This document shows positions 1-7,060 of a stretch of DNA of 42,185 nt, piece by piece (the stretch's first letter is position 1; each line of letters begins with the position of its first letter). Made by a program: the position numbers and the translations under genes. Source of the DNA: an uncultured Clostridia bacterium (GTDB lineage: Bacteria > Bacillota > Clostridia > TANB77 > CAG-508); contig CALXUX010000061.1 in the NCBI GenBank assembly GCA_944391785.1, positions 1-42,185 of the forward strand, written 5' to 3'. The notes below the pieces were generated by a model. That model searched no databases. It saw only the letters and a program-made list of their open reading frames with translations, and was not told where the DNA came from.

Positions 1-585
1 GGACTAAAAGATACAATTTTATTTAATTTAATACTTCAATATTTGATAGATATAACAGGTAGAGAATTTTCAGCTAATAATATAATTAAATATTTAAAAA
101 GTGAGGGTAAAATTACATCAACTGAAACATTATATACTTATCTAGATGCACTTTGTAAAGCATTGATAATACAAAAAATATATAGATATGATATTCACGG
201 AAAAGCAATATTAAAAACTTTAAATAAATACTATATGACAGATTTAGGAATTGCACAAATAAAAAATAATAATTTCGAAATAAATAAGTGTTTGGCAATC
301 GAAAATGTTGTTTTTAATGAATTAGTAGCAAGAGGGTATGAAATATATATTGGAAAATTAAATCCAGGAGAAATTGATTTTATTGCGAGCAAAAGTGGGG
401 AAAGAAAATATTTTCAAGTTGCTTATCTATTATCAGATAAAAAGGTAGAAGAACGAGAATTTGGAGCATTAAGAAAAATAGAAGATAATTATCCAAAATA
501 TGTAATTTCTTTAGATAAAACAGATTTTTCACAAAATGGAATTATGCACAAAAATATAGTAGATTGGTTATTAGGAGATGATTAA
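1..585 (+). CDS. AAA-type ATPase, DUF4143 C-terminal part (5' partial)
   Basis: The frame is open from base 1 to a TAA at 583-585, so the gene begins upstream of the window; the TTG at 43 is an internal codon. The visible 194 residues lack any Walker motif and match the C-terminal half of the prokaryotic AAA/DUF4143 family. That half has a winged-helix-like segment (GREFSANNIIKYLK, then TLYTYLDALCKALII), the YYMTDLGI stretch, and a nuclease-like fold with NVVFNELVARGYEIYIGK and GEIDFIA followed by YFQVAY. Members of this family are usually found as solitary, variable genes, and their cellular role is poorly defined. The next 170 bp carry no supported gene, so it appears to be the last gene of its transcript. 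Family call is fairly secure; function is not. Confidence 0.8.
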   Translation, partial: GLKDTILFNLILQYLIDITGREFSANNIIKYLKSEGKITSTETLYTYLDALCKALIIQKIYRYDIHGKAILKTLNKYYMTDLGIAQIKNNNFEINKCLAIENVVFNELVARGYEIYIGKLNPGEIDFIASKSGERKYFQVAYLLSDKKVEEREFGALRKIEDNYPKYVISLDKTDFSQNGIMHKNIVDWLLGDD

Positions 586-758
586 GTGAAAAAAAATGAA
601 AACACTTTTTAAAAGACAAAAGGAAGAACTCTACCATAAGGGGCAATTGATTTTGGATTTGAATGGAATAGAAATAAAAATACAAAAAATCACGGAATAA
701 AAATTAAAAAAATTACGAAATGAAATCAATAAAAATGGCGAAATAACTCAAAATAAAA
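586..758. other. Short intergenic, degenerate
   Basis: No supported gene. A 34-codon frame at 596-700 has no clear ribosome binding site. Bases 742-771 can form an imperfect stem (GAAATAACTC with GAGTTATTC) that may end the upstream transcript, but there is no U-tract. Fragments such as ATCACGG (689-695) recall the GTTACAATTCACGG motif found further downstream. Confidence 0.3.
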
Positions 759-1100
759 ATGAGTTATTCAAAAAATTCGAATAACTGTCTAAATCAGAAT
801 CAACCAGAAGGAATATCCATGGCAGTCCCAATGAAAAATGGAGGAATGCCAAGAAAAAAAGTATTAACATATGTAATAATATCAGGTCTAACAACAGGTC
901 TAGGAGCATTTATAGGAGCAATAGTAGGTTCAATATCACAAGAAATAATAGAAGTATCACTAGGATTTGCAGCAGGAGCAATGCTATATATTGTATCAGG
1001 GGAATTAATACCAGAAGCAAACACACTATATAATGGAAAAATGACAGCTATTGGAAACATGTTAGGTTTTCTAATAGGAATGTTTGCAGTCATGTTTTAA
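759..1100 (+). pseudogene. ZIP-family metal transporter, 3' remnant
   Basis: The 113 residues correspond to only the C-terminal half of a ZIP (ZupT-like) divalent-metal transporter. They include a QPEGISMAVP segment equivalent to the conserved PEG motif of membrane segment 4, then the SGLTTGLGAFIGAIVG and GFAAGAMLYIVSGELIPEA segments (GELIPE being the segment-5 metal-site motif), and a final hydrophobic helix. A complete transporter is about 230-270 residues with eight membrane helices, so the first half is missing. No N-terminal coding sequence is visible upstream in any frame, and the ATG at 759 has no Shine-Dalgarno sequence. The residue before PEG is also unusual (NQNQPEG rather than HN/QNxPEG). 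It is most likely a decayed remnant; a re-used short membrane protein is less likely. Confidence 0.65.
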
Positions 1101-1103
1101 AAA

Positions 1104-1150
1104 GTTACAATTCACGGATTAAATAAAATCCAGAATGTTACAATTCACGG
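1104..1150 (+). repeat. Two direct copies of GTTACAATTCACGG
   Basis: The 14-mer GTTACAATTCACGG occurs exactly at 1104-1117 and again at 1137-1150, 33 bases apart. A close relative (GTTACGATTCACGG) is at 42017-42030 and a looser one at 17954-17967, both just left of the long-hairpin element. After the second copy come CTCTACATTAAA (1164-1175), like the CTCTACATATTAAA right of the hairpin at 18197. This looks like the collapsed ends of the same dispersed element. Confidence 0.55.
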
Positions 1151-1237
1151 CCTAAAACAGGATACTCTACATTAAAAAATTACGGCTATGAATAGTAACT
1201 CCAGAATTATAATTTAAAAAATTAGACATAAAAAATA

Positions 1238-1266
1238 TTGATTTTAGAAAAAAAATATAGTAAAAT
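1238..1266 (+). promoter_or_regulatory. Probable sigma-A promoter of pcrA
   Basis: TTGATT at 1238-1243 and TAAAAT at 1261-1266 are separated by 17 bases, placing the start of transcription about 85 bases before the pcrA start codon. In such AT-rich DNA a chance match is possible. Confidence 0.4.
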
Positions 1267-1356
1267 ATCAATGCAAACAAAAATTTGAAAAAAGCATAAA
1301 TAAGCATATTAAATATATAAAAAAATGAAAAAACAAAAATGAAAGGAACAACCAAA

Positions 1357-3681
1357 ATGGAAGAAATATTAAAAGGACTAAACAATAAGCAATACGAAGC
1401 TGTAATAAACACAGAAGGACCATGTCTTGTAATAGCGGGAGCAGGAAGTGGCAAAACCAAAGTATTAACACACAAAATAGCATACCTAATTCAAGAAAAA
1501 AACATAATGCCTTGGAACATACTAGCAATAACATTCACAAACAAAGCAGCAAACGAAATGAAAGAAAGAATAGCAAACCTAGTAGGAGATGCAGCAAAAG
1601 ACATATGGATGGGAACATTCCACTCTATATGTGTCAGAATCCTAAGAAGATTTATAGACAGAATAGGTTTCGATAATTCATTTGTAATATTTGACACACA
1701 AGACCAAAAAACAATGATAAAAAACTGTTTAAAAGACCTAAAAATAGACGATAAAATGTTCACAGAAAGAGCCGTCCAATCAGAAATAAGTAACGCCAAA
1801 AACCAAATGTTAGACCCAAACCAATACACAGCAACAGCAATAGGAGACTTCAGAAAAGAAAAAATAGCAACAATATATGAACTATACCAAAAAAGGCTAA
1901 AAGAAAACAACGCAATAGACTTTGACGACATAATAAACTACACAATAAAAATTCTAAAAGAAAATCCAGAAGTACTAGACTACTATGCAGACAAATTCAA
2001 ATATGTACTAGTAGACGAATACCAAGACACAAACAAAGCACAATTCAAATTAATAACATACTTTGCCTCAAAACACCAAAACATCACAGTAGTAGGAGAC
2101 GCAGACCAAAGTATATATGCATTCAGAGGAGCAGACATAACAAACATATTAAACTTCGAAAAAGACTTCAAAGGAACAAAAATAATAAAACTAGAGCAAA
2201 ACTATAGATGTACTGGAAACATACTAAAAGCCGCAAACGCAGTAATAAAAAACAACGAAACAAAATACAAAAAAAAGCTATGGACAGAAAACGAAATAGG
2301 AAACTTACCAACATTCTACTCAGCAGAAAACGAATATGACGAAGGCTCATACATAGTAGAACAAATAAACAAACTAAAACGAGAAGAATACTACAAATAC
2401 TCAGACTTTGCAGTTCTATATAGAATGAACACACAATCAAGAGCAATAGAAGACATACTAAGAAGAGAAAATATACCATACAAAATAGTAGGAGGCCTAA
2501 AATTCTACGAAAGAAAAGAAATAAAAGATACCATAGCATACTTAAGAATAATCCAAAACCCTCAAGACAACTTAAGTCTAAAAAGAATAATAAACGAACC
2601 AAAAAGAGGAATAGGAAAAACAAGCCTAGACAATATAGAGCAAATAGCAAATAGTGCAGAAACATCAATGTATGAAGTAATAAAAAATGCAGACCAATAC
2701 GGACTAAACAGAGTATATTTAAACTCAAGAGAATTTATAAACGCAATAGAAGAACTAAAACAAAAAAAAGAAGAACTAGTAATATCAGAACTAATAAAAC
2801 AAACACTAAAAAAGACAGGGTACACAAAAGTACTAGAAGAAGAAAACACCCAAGAAGCGGAAAACCGTTTAGAAAACCTAGACGAATTCTTAAATGTAGC
2901 AATAGAATTTGAAGAAGAATCAGCAGAAAACAAACTATCAGACTTCTTAGAAGGAATAACACTATCAAGCGACATAGACAACCTAGAAGAAACAGAAGAA
3001 ACCGTAACACTAATGACGCTACACAGTGCAAAAGGCCTAGAATTCCCAGTAGTATTCCTAGTAGGAATGGAAGAAGGAATATTCCCAGGATACAAATCAA
3101 TCTCAGAACAAAAAGAACTAGAAGAAGAAAGAAGACTTTGCTATGTAGGAATAACAAGAGCAAAAGAACACCTATACTTAACATGCAGCAAACAAAGAAC
3201 AACATTTGGTTCAACAAGCTGTAACCCAGTCTCAAGATTCCTAAAAGAAATTCCAAAAGACCTACTAGAAGGATATGACGAAACACAAACAGAAACCCCA
3301 CAAAAAAGAAACGGAATATTCGAAGACTCAAAATACAGTTGGACATACGGAAACAAGGCTACAGCCCAATCATCAATAAAAACATACAAAATAGAAGAAA
3401 CCAAACCAAAAATAGCAGCCCAAAATAGCCAATCAGCACAAAGCGGATTCATATTCAGAACAGCAGAAAGTTTCTTAAACTCACTAAACACAAAACCAAA
3501 AGATCAAGTAGACTTATCACAATACACAAAAGGAGTAAGAGTATTCCACAAAAAATTCGGCGAAGGAACAATCTCAATGGTAGAACCAGAAGGAGACGAC
3601 CTAAAAGTCGACATAAACTTTGACAAAGTTGGCCACAAAAGACTAATGGCAAAATTTGCAAAACTAGAAGTAATTCAATGA
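1357..3681 (+). CDS. pcrA: ATP-dependent DNA helicase PcrA/UvrD
   Basis: Superfamily 1A 3'-5' helicase acting in nucleotide excision repair and in clearing replication and recombination intermediates. All helicase motifs are visible: Walker A AGAGSGKT (residues about 27-34), TFTNKAANEM (Ia), VLVDEYQDTN (Walker B), VVGDADQSIYAFRGAD (III), LEQNYRCT (IV), TLHSAKGLEFPVVFLVGMEE (V) and CYVGITRAKEHL (VI). The last 50 residues carry the Tudor-like PcrA tail that contacts RNA polymerase (VFHKKFGEGTI ... LEVIQ). I chose ATG 1357 (774 residues) because GAAAGGA at 1341-1347 gives a good ribosome binding site. The in-frame ATG at 1339 would place that site inside the gene. No in-frame CGG is present. The TGA stop is the first three bases of a 29-bp palindrome, so termination structure and stop codon coincide. 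Confidence 0.96.
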   Translation: MEEILKGLNNKQYEAVINTEGPCLVIAGAGSGKTKVLTHKIAYLIQEKNIMPWNILAITFTNKAANEMKERIANLVGDAAKDIWMGTFHSICVRILRRFIDRIGFDNSFVIFDTQDQKTMIKNCLKDLKIDDKMFTERAVQSEISNAKNQMLDPNQYTATAIGDFRKEKIATIYELYQKRLKENNAIDFDDIINYTIKILKENPEVLDYYADKFKYVLVDEYQDTNKAQFKLITYFASKHQNITVVGDADQSIYAFRGADITNILNFEKDFKGTKIIKLEQNYRCTGNILKAANAVIKNNETKYKKKLWTENEIGNLPTFYSAENEYDEGSYIVEQINKLKREEYYKYSDFAVLYRMNTQSRAIEDILRRENIPYKIVGGLKFYERKEIKDTIAYLRIIQNPQDNLSLKRIINEPKRGIGKTSLDNIEQIANSAETSMYEVIKNADQYGLNRVYLNSREFINAIEELKQKKEELVISELIKQTLKKTGYTKVLEEENTQEAENRLENLDEFLNVAIEFEEESAENKLSDFLEGITLSSDIDNLEETEETVTLMTLHSAKGLEFPVVFLVGMEEGIFPGYKSISEQKELEEERRLCYVGITRAKEHLYLTCSKQRTTFGSTSCNPVSRFLKEIPKDLLEGYDETQTETPQKRNGIFEDSKYSWTYGNKATAQSSIKTYKIEETKPKIAAQNSQSAQSGFIFRTAESFLNSLNTKPKDQVDLSQYTKGVRVFHKKFGEGTISMVEPEGDDLKVDINFDKVGHKRLMAKFAKLEVIQ

Positions 3682-3707
3682 ACTTTAGGGATGTTCCTTA
3701 AAGTTCA
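3679..3707 (+). repeat. 29-bp palindrome copy 1, overlaps pcrA stop codon
   Basis: Arms TGAACTTTAGGGA and TCCTTAAAGTTCA around a TGT loop form a 13-bp stem with one G-U pair. The first three bases are the pcrA TGA stop. No U-tract follows, so its terminator strength is uncertain. Confidence 0.85.
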
Positions 3708-3786
3708 TACTTAAAGCTTAATTTAAAAATTTTATAATTTCTTTTAAAAATTTATATAAAAAGATTAAAAACTATATTAAGAATTT

Positions 3787-3815
3787 TGAACTTTAAGGAA
3801 CGTCCCCAAAGTTCA
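3787..3815 (+). repeat. 29-bp palindrome copy 2
   Basis: Arms TGAACTTTAAGGA and CCCCAAAGTTCA with an ACGT centre. It has the same length and design as copy 1 and is followed by eight A residues, i.e. a U-tract for transcripts arriving from the minus-strand coat genes. It may therefore end that transcript. Confidence 0.8.
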
Positions 3816-3828
3816 AAAAAAATAGAAA

Positions 3829-3857
3829 TGAACTTTAAGGAATGTCCCTAAAGTTCA
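3829..3857 (+). repeat. 29-bp palindrome copy 3
   Basis: Arms TGAACTTTAAGGA and TCCCTAAAGTTCA, 13 bases after copy 2. A short extra arm piece CCTAAAGTTCA follows at 3858-3868, as if a further copy were partly deleted. Confidence 0.8.
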
Positions 3858-3882
3858 CCTAAAGTTCAAAATCAAATAACTT

Positions 3883-4126
3883 TTATTGCATCTCTGATTT
3901 TACATTATTTATTTCTGTAACTGTAGCTTTCTGAGCAGGAATATAATATCCTTTAGACCCGAGCTATTTTGAATAACTCATACTGAAAACTTTCATCATT
4001 ATTTCTTATTGTTTGTAAAGCTTGTCTTAGTGAAATATTTTCAGCTTCTGAAATAGCTGTTTGGTATGCAGTTAAATCTGATTTAACACCTGCTAAAATA
4101 TCATTAACCATAGTTTTCTCGTCCAT
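3883..4126 (-). CDS. CotF-like spore coat protein, needs +1 frameshift at CGG
   Basis: Start ATG 4126-4124 has a perfect AGGAGG at 4139-4134. The zero frame reads MDEKTMVNDILAGVKSDLTA through ELFKIA and then CGG GTC TAA, stopping after 57 residues at 3953. Skipping the C at 3961 continues as GSKGYYIPAQ ... VKSEMQ to a TAA at 3885-3883, giving an 80-residue protein. That is the normal length and ending of the Coat_F family (helix, then KGYYxPA). The junction is GCT-C-GGG-TCT. The join leaves no residue missing or extra relative to the family pattern. It follows the 62-residue coat gene by 11 bases, so the two form an operon, presumably sporulation-controlled. Reading as a plain pseudogene or as an assembly insertion in the G-run cannot be excluded. 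Confidence 0.7.
3959..3961 (-). other. +1 frameshift site, GCT-C-GGG
   Basis: The zero-frame CGG occupies 3961-3959 on the minus strand, directly after GCT. Skipping the C restores the Coat_F reading frame. Same design as the sites at 11422 and 31613. Confidence 0.6.
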
Positions 4127-4137
4127 TTTAACACCTC

Positions 4138-4326
4138 CTAATTATTTAAAAAAGAAATTAATTTTTGTTTAGTATTTAATGCATCTTGTGCTGATTTTGT
4201 AAATAATTGTTTTATTTGTGGATCTACAGCTTGAGATGAATATGTGTTTAGTTTTTGATAAGCTGTTTCATGAGCTCCTATTAAATGTCTTAAATGTTGT
4301 AATTCAATTTGATTTAAATCTGCCAT
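4138..4326 (-). CDS. Small spore coat protein (Coat_F-like), 62 aa
   Basis: The protein starts MADLNQIELQHLRHLIGAHE and continues as an alpha-helical stretch ending KQKLISFLNN. It resembles the short partner found beside CotF-type coat proteins in Clostridia: a ferritin-like helical bundle with no signal peptide. I chose ATG 4326-4324 over an upstream in-frame start at 4350 because GGAAGG lies seven to twelve bases before it. It is followed by the CotF-like gene after 11 bases. Its presence suggests the organism, or a recent ancestor, forms endospores. Family assignment rests on the helical pattern and the neighbour, so it is moderate. Confidence 0.65.
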   Translation of the reverse strand: MADLNQIELQHLRHLIGAHETAYQKLNTYSSQAVDPQIKQLFTKSAQDALNTKQKLISFLNN

Positions 4327-4499
4327 TATTATCCTTCCTTTCTCATTCAATAATTTCCTATAAGGATTATTCTAATATAGTATTTACAAAAAAAAGGAAT
4401 TATATTCAAATTATTACTAAAAAATGCGAAAAACAAAATATGAAAGAGATAAAACCATTTAAAGTCACAAAAACTTACGGAAAATAAGAATGTAGGTAT

Positions 4500-4528
4500 T
4501 TGCAAAAAAACAAAACTTAAAATATTAT
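4500..4528 (+). promoter_or_regulatory. Probable sigma-A promoter of the M23 gene
   Basis: TTGCAA at 4500-4505 and TATTAT at 4523-4528 with 17 bases between, leaving about 20 bases to a strong AAAGGAGAG ribosome binding site. Confidence 0.4.
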
Positions 4529-4553
4529 TACTACATACAAAGGAGAGTAAAAA

Positions 4554-5558
4554 ATGTTAAAAAAATTATTGTTACATACTAGAAGGTCAATAAAAATAAT
4601 TACATTAATACTTATATCCATTCTGCTAATAATAGGTTTAGTAGTTCTTTTTTATCGACCAACATATAAAGTATATATCAATGGTCAAGAAGTAGGTTAC
4701 ACAGAAAATAAAAGTAAATTGCAGTCAAAAATAAATGACTACATACAAAATGGAGATTCAGAAAACATTGCATATGTCCAAATAGAAAACTTACCACAAT
4801 ACGAAATGTGTCTACTAAAAAAAGGAGAAACAGCAAATGATGACGAAATATTCGAAATGGTAAAATCACAAGGAACACCATACTACCGTTATTATGCAAT
4901 ACTAGAAAATCAAGAAGAAAAAATGTATGTATCAAACTTTACAGAAGCTGAAAAAGTAGTAAATGGCCTAAAAGAAAAAGAAAGTAATAATATAGACAAC
5001 ATAACAATAGCAGAAAAATATGATACAGAGCTAAAAGACTTCATATCTACAGAAGAAGCAATAGCAAAATTGTTTGTAGAAAAACCAAAACCAGTAGAAG
5101 TAAAAGTTGCATCCACAAAATCTTCAAGTAGTGGATATGTAAATACATCTACAAATATTTCAGGAGGAAAAGCAAATTTAGGAATCTCACTTATAAGACC
5201 AGTATCAGGAATTATAACATCAAGATTTGCCGCATCAAGCAGAATAAGAAGTTCAGCTCATACAGGATTAGATATAGCAACATCAACAGGAACACCAATA
5301 AAAGCAGCAGCATCAGGAACAGTAACTTTTTCAGGAACAAAAGGATCATATGGGAAAATGATAGTTATAAATCATTCAAACGGAGTACAAACATATTATG
5401 CCCATTGTAGTGCACTTTATGTATCAGCAGGAACAAAAGTATCACAAGGCCAAAAAATAGCAGCCGTAGGATCAACAGGAAATTCAACAGGTCCACATTT
5501 ACATTTAGAAATAAGAATAAATGGAGTGGCATATAATCCACAGAATTATTTGTATTAA
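4554..5558 (+). CDS. Membrane-anchored M23 family metallopeptidase
   Basis: Predicted zinc-dependent peptidoglycan endopeptidase acting outside the membrane. A short basic N-terminus is followed by a membrane helix (about residues 16-38, ITLILISILLIIGLVVLFY). A variable extracellular region of about 170 residues comes next, starting YKVYINGQEVGYTENKSKL. The C-terminal LytM/M23 domain spans residues about 215-334. It shows the zinc-ligand motif HTGLD (about 236-240), the YYAHC segment, and HLHLE (about 314-318), all intact. It therefore looks catalytically competent. The start is fixed by AAAGGAGAG at 4540-4548. It is a single-gene transcript bounded by a promoter at 4500 and a hairpin terminator at 5581. 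It may serve wall remodelling in growth or sporulation, but nothing visible decides which. Confidence 0.88.
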   Translation: MLKKLLLHTRRSIKIITLILISILLIIGLVVLFYRPTYKVYINGQEVGYTENKSKLQSKINDYIQNGDSENIAYVQIENLPQYEMCLLKKGETANDDEIFEMVKSQGTPYYRYYAILENQEEKMYVSNFTEAEKVVNGLKEKESNNIDNITIAEKYDTELKDFISTEEAIAKLFVEKPKPVEVKVASTKSSSSGYVNTSTNISGGKANLGISLIRPVSGIITSRFAASSRIRSSAHTGLDIATSTGTPIKAAASGTVTFSGTKGSYGKMIVINHSNGVQTYYAHCSALYVSAGTKVSQGQKIAAVGSTGNSTGPHLHLEIRINGVAYNPQNYLY

Positions 5559-5580
5559 ATAATAATATAGCATAATAAAT

Positions 5581-5614
5581 AGAGAATATATATTTTAAAA
5601 AGTATATATTCTCT
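5581..5614 (+). terminator. Intrinsic terminator after the M23 gene
   Basis: Perfect 12-bp inverted repeat AGAGAATATATA / TATATATTCTCT with a 10-base loop, followed by ATTTTAT. Confidence 0.75.
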
Positions 5615-5625
5615 ATTTTATATGA

Positions 5626-5815
5626 GAGCATGTCTCTTGGCTAATTGCTGAAAGTCCGTAGTGGAGGTCGATATTATCAATTGCATAGAGAAACACAAGC
5701 TGTCCCGTGTGAGGGAGAAGTGAAGAAAGTGTATACCAAAATTATGGTTTAATGTATAAAAACTTGATACTAAGGCTACATAAAAGAGTAAAGATATAGG
5801 ACAAGTCAAAGCCAA
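5626..5815 (+). ncRNA. Possible group II intron domain I remnant or other structured RNA
   Basis: This GC-richer island has no open frame. It contains phrases I associate with the 5' half of bacterial group II introns: GCTGAAAGTCCGTAGTGGAGG, AGCTGTCCCGTGTGAGGGA (a small CCC/GGG hairpin), ACTTGATACTAAGGCTACAT and GGACAAGTCAAAGCC. No intron-encoded protein or domain V is visible, so it would be a truncated remnant. It lies directly after an intrinsic terminator, the usual target of class C introns. An IS200/IS605 guide-RNA remnant is an alternative. The identification is from memory of family sequences only. Confidence 0.35.
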
Positions 5816-5866
5816 AAATATAGTTCTAAAAAAATGAATAAAAATTAGTAAATTGAATACAATAAA

Positions 5867-5896
5867 ATAAATACAATGTATTGACATTGTATTTAT
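5867..5896. promoter_or_regulatory. Operator: 12-bp perfect inverted repeat over the antitoxin -35
   Basis: ATAAATACAATG (5867-5878) and CATTGTATTTAT (5885-5896) are exact reverse complements around a 6-base spacer containing the start of TTGACA. RelB/DinJ antitoxins are ribbon-helix-helix proteins that bind such palindromes, so this is the likely autorepression site. Confidence 0.7.
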
Positions 5897-5910
5897 GGGA
5901 GTGATATAAT
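5881..5910 (+). promoter_or_regulatory. Strong sigma-A promoter of the antitoxin gene
   Basis: Consensus TTGACA (5881-5886) and consensus TATAAT (5905-5910), 18 bases apart. The -35 box lies inside the inverted repeat. Confidence 0.8.
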
Positions 5911-5936
5911 AAATATAAAGAAAGGTGGTGTTAATT

Positions 5937-6209
5937 ATGGCACAAACATTAGTAAATTTTAGAATTGATGAAAATACAAAAAAAGAACTGGAACAAGTAT
6001 GCGATGAATTAGGAATGAATGTAACAACTGCATTAAATATCTTTATAAAAAAAATGATAAGAGAGAAAAGAATACCTTTTGATGTTTCAATAGATCCATT
6101 TTATTCTGAAAGTAATATAAAAGCATTAGAAGAATCAAAAAGAGAATTAGAAAAAGGAAATGTAGTTAAAAAAACACTTGAAGAATTAGAGGCGATGGAA
6201 AATGAATAA
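5937..6209 (+). CDS. RelB/DinJ-family antitoxin
   Basis: A 90-residue ribbon-helix-helix protein: the N-terminal strand AQTLVNFRIDENTKKEL, then DELGMNVTTALNIFIKKMI, matches the DNA-binding half of DinJ/RelB antitoxins. The C-terminal tail with EESKRELEKGNVVKKTLEEL would bind the toxin. ATG 5937 is preferred over an upstream GTG at 5925 because AAAGGTGG (5921-5928) is then correctly spaced. Its stop overlaps the toxin start by 8 bases, the usual coupled arrangement. The toxin frame is broken (see 6202-6457), so this antitoxin is now probably an orphan, although its promoter and operator remain intact. It could still repress its own promoter or neutralise a related toxin elsewhere. Confidence 0.85.
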   Translation: MAQTLVNFRIDENTKKELEQVCDELGMNVTTALNIFIKKMIREKRIPFDVSIDPFYSESNIKALEESKRELEKGNVVKKTLEELEAMENE

Positions 6210-6457
6210 AATAACTTTTTCACCACAAGCATGGGAGGAATATTGTTACTGGCAGAAGCAAGACAAAAAATACTAAAAAGAATAAATCAGTTGTTGAAAG
6301 ATATAAGTAGAAACGGTTTTACTGGAATAGGTAAGCCAGAGCCATTAAAAGAAAATTTAAGCGGTTACTGGAGTAGAAGAATAGAATGGTTAATAGATTA
6401 GTTTATCAAATAGAAGATGGGCAAATAGAAATAATTCAATGTAGAGGGCATTATTAA
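6202..6457 (+). pseudogene. YoeB/Txe-family toxin, two frameshifts
   Basis: The zero frame gives MNKITFSPQAWEEYCYWQKQDKKY and stops at 6274-6276. Restoring one A in the A-run at 6264-6269 gives ILKRINQLLKDISRNGFTGIGKPEPLKENLSGYWSRRI, a close YoeB match. A second loss of one base (or gain of two) around 6382-6393 is then needed to read NRLVYQIEDGQIEIIQCRGHY to a TAA at 6455-6457. Codons for the catalytic Glu (KPEP), Arg (SRR) and C-terminal His (GHY) are still present. YoeB toxins are ribosome-dependent mRNA endonucleases of about 85 residues, the length obtained after both repairs. Two separate lesions, neither at CGG, indicate genuine decay of the toxin while the antitoxin stays intact. Confidence 0.85.
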
Positions 6458-7060
6458 AATATATAGTGTTTTAGAATTATCTGATTTTAGATAATAGTAA
6501 AACAACTTATTATAAAATGTTTCAAAAAATTATACAATAGCTGAAATATATGCAAATATAAATTTGTTTTTTTTCCATAGTGAACAAGATAAATATAAAA
6601 AAAATATGCAAGAAAATGAATAGAAGAGGGCTAGAAACAGCTACTCTTTTTGCTTTTGAAAATAAAAATTAGTGTTAATATTGAATATATATAGGCTGCT
6701 TGGAAATACTAGAAACATAAATAAGGTTAAAAAGTATATAATTCTAATTAAGCTAAAAAATTAATGAATTAAATTTTATAAAAATAATATAGCATTATAA
6801 ATGGAAAACGTCAATAAATTAAACGTGATTTTATATAGAAAAATTTTAAAATTTAGAATTTTTAAATCTTTAAATTGCTTGAAATTTAAATGATAGAAAA
6901 AATCGAATCATTTCATTAATTTTTTAGCTTAATTAAATTTTATTATATAAAATTATTATTTTATAAATACATTTTAAATAATAAAAAAACATAGACAATA
7001 ATAAAAATATATGATATTTTTATTATATGATATCAAACTAAATATAAAGAGGTAAAATAT
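6458..7060. other. 603-bp AT-rich intergenic stretch
   Basis: No gene is supported on either strand. An imperfect hairpin at about 6625-6646 (AGAGGGCT ... AGCTACTCT) followed by TTTTTGC could be a terminator for the toxin-antitoxin transcript. The rest is very AT-rich. A possible weak promoter, TAGACA at 6992 and TATTTT at 7015, precedes the AAAGAGG ribosome binding site of the next gene. Confidence 0.45.

Noticed and set aside
596..700. 34-codon open frame starting MKTLFKRQKEELYHKG
   Set aside because: No convincing ribosome binding site, no recognisable family, and it lies in a degenerate stretch between a complete gene and a truncated one.
2168..3346. Leu-rich minus-strand open frames opposite pcrA, and similar ones opposite mre and surface genes
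   Set aside because: They arise because the coding strand is A-rich and T-poor, so the complement lacks stops and appears Leu/Phe-rich. None has a start signal or family similarity.
6202..6457. Programmed frameshifting in the YoeB relic
   Set aside because: Two shifts are needed, neither at CGG, and the first is a one-base loss in an A-run. Plain decay is the simpler reading.
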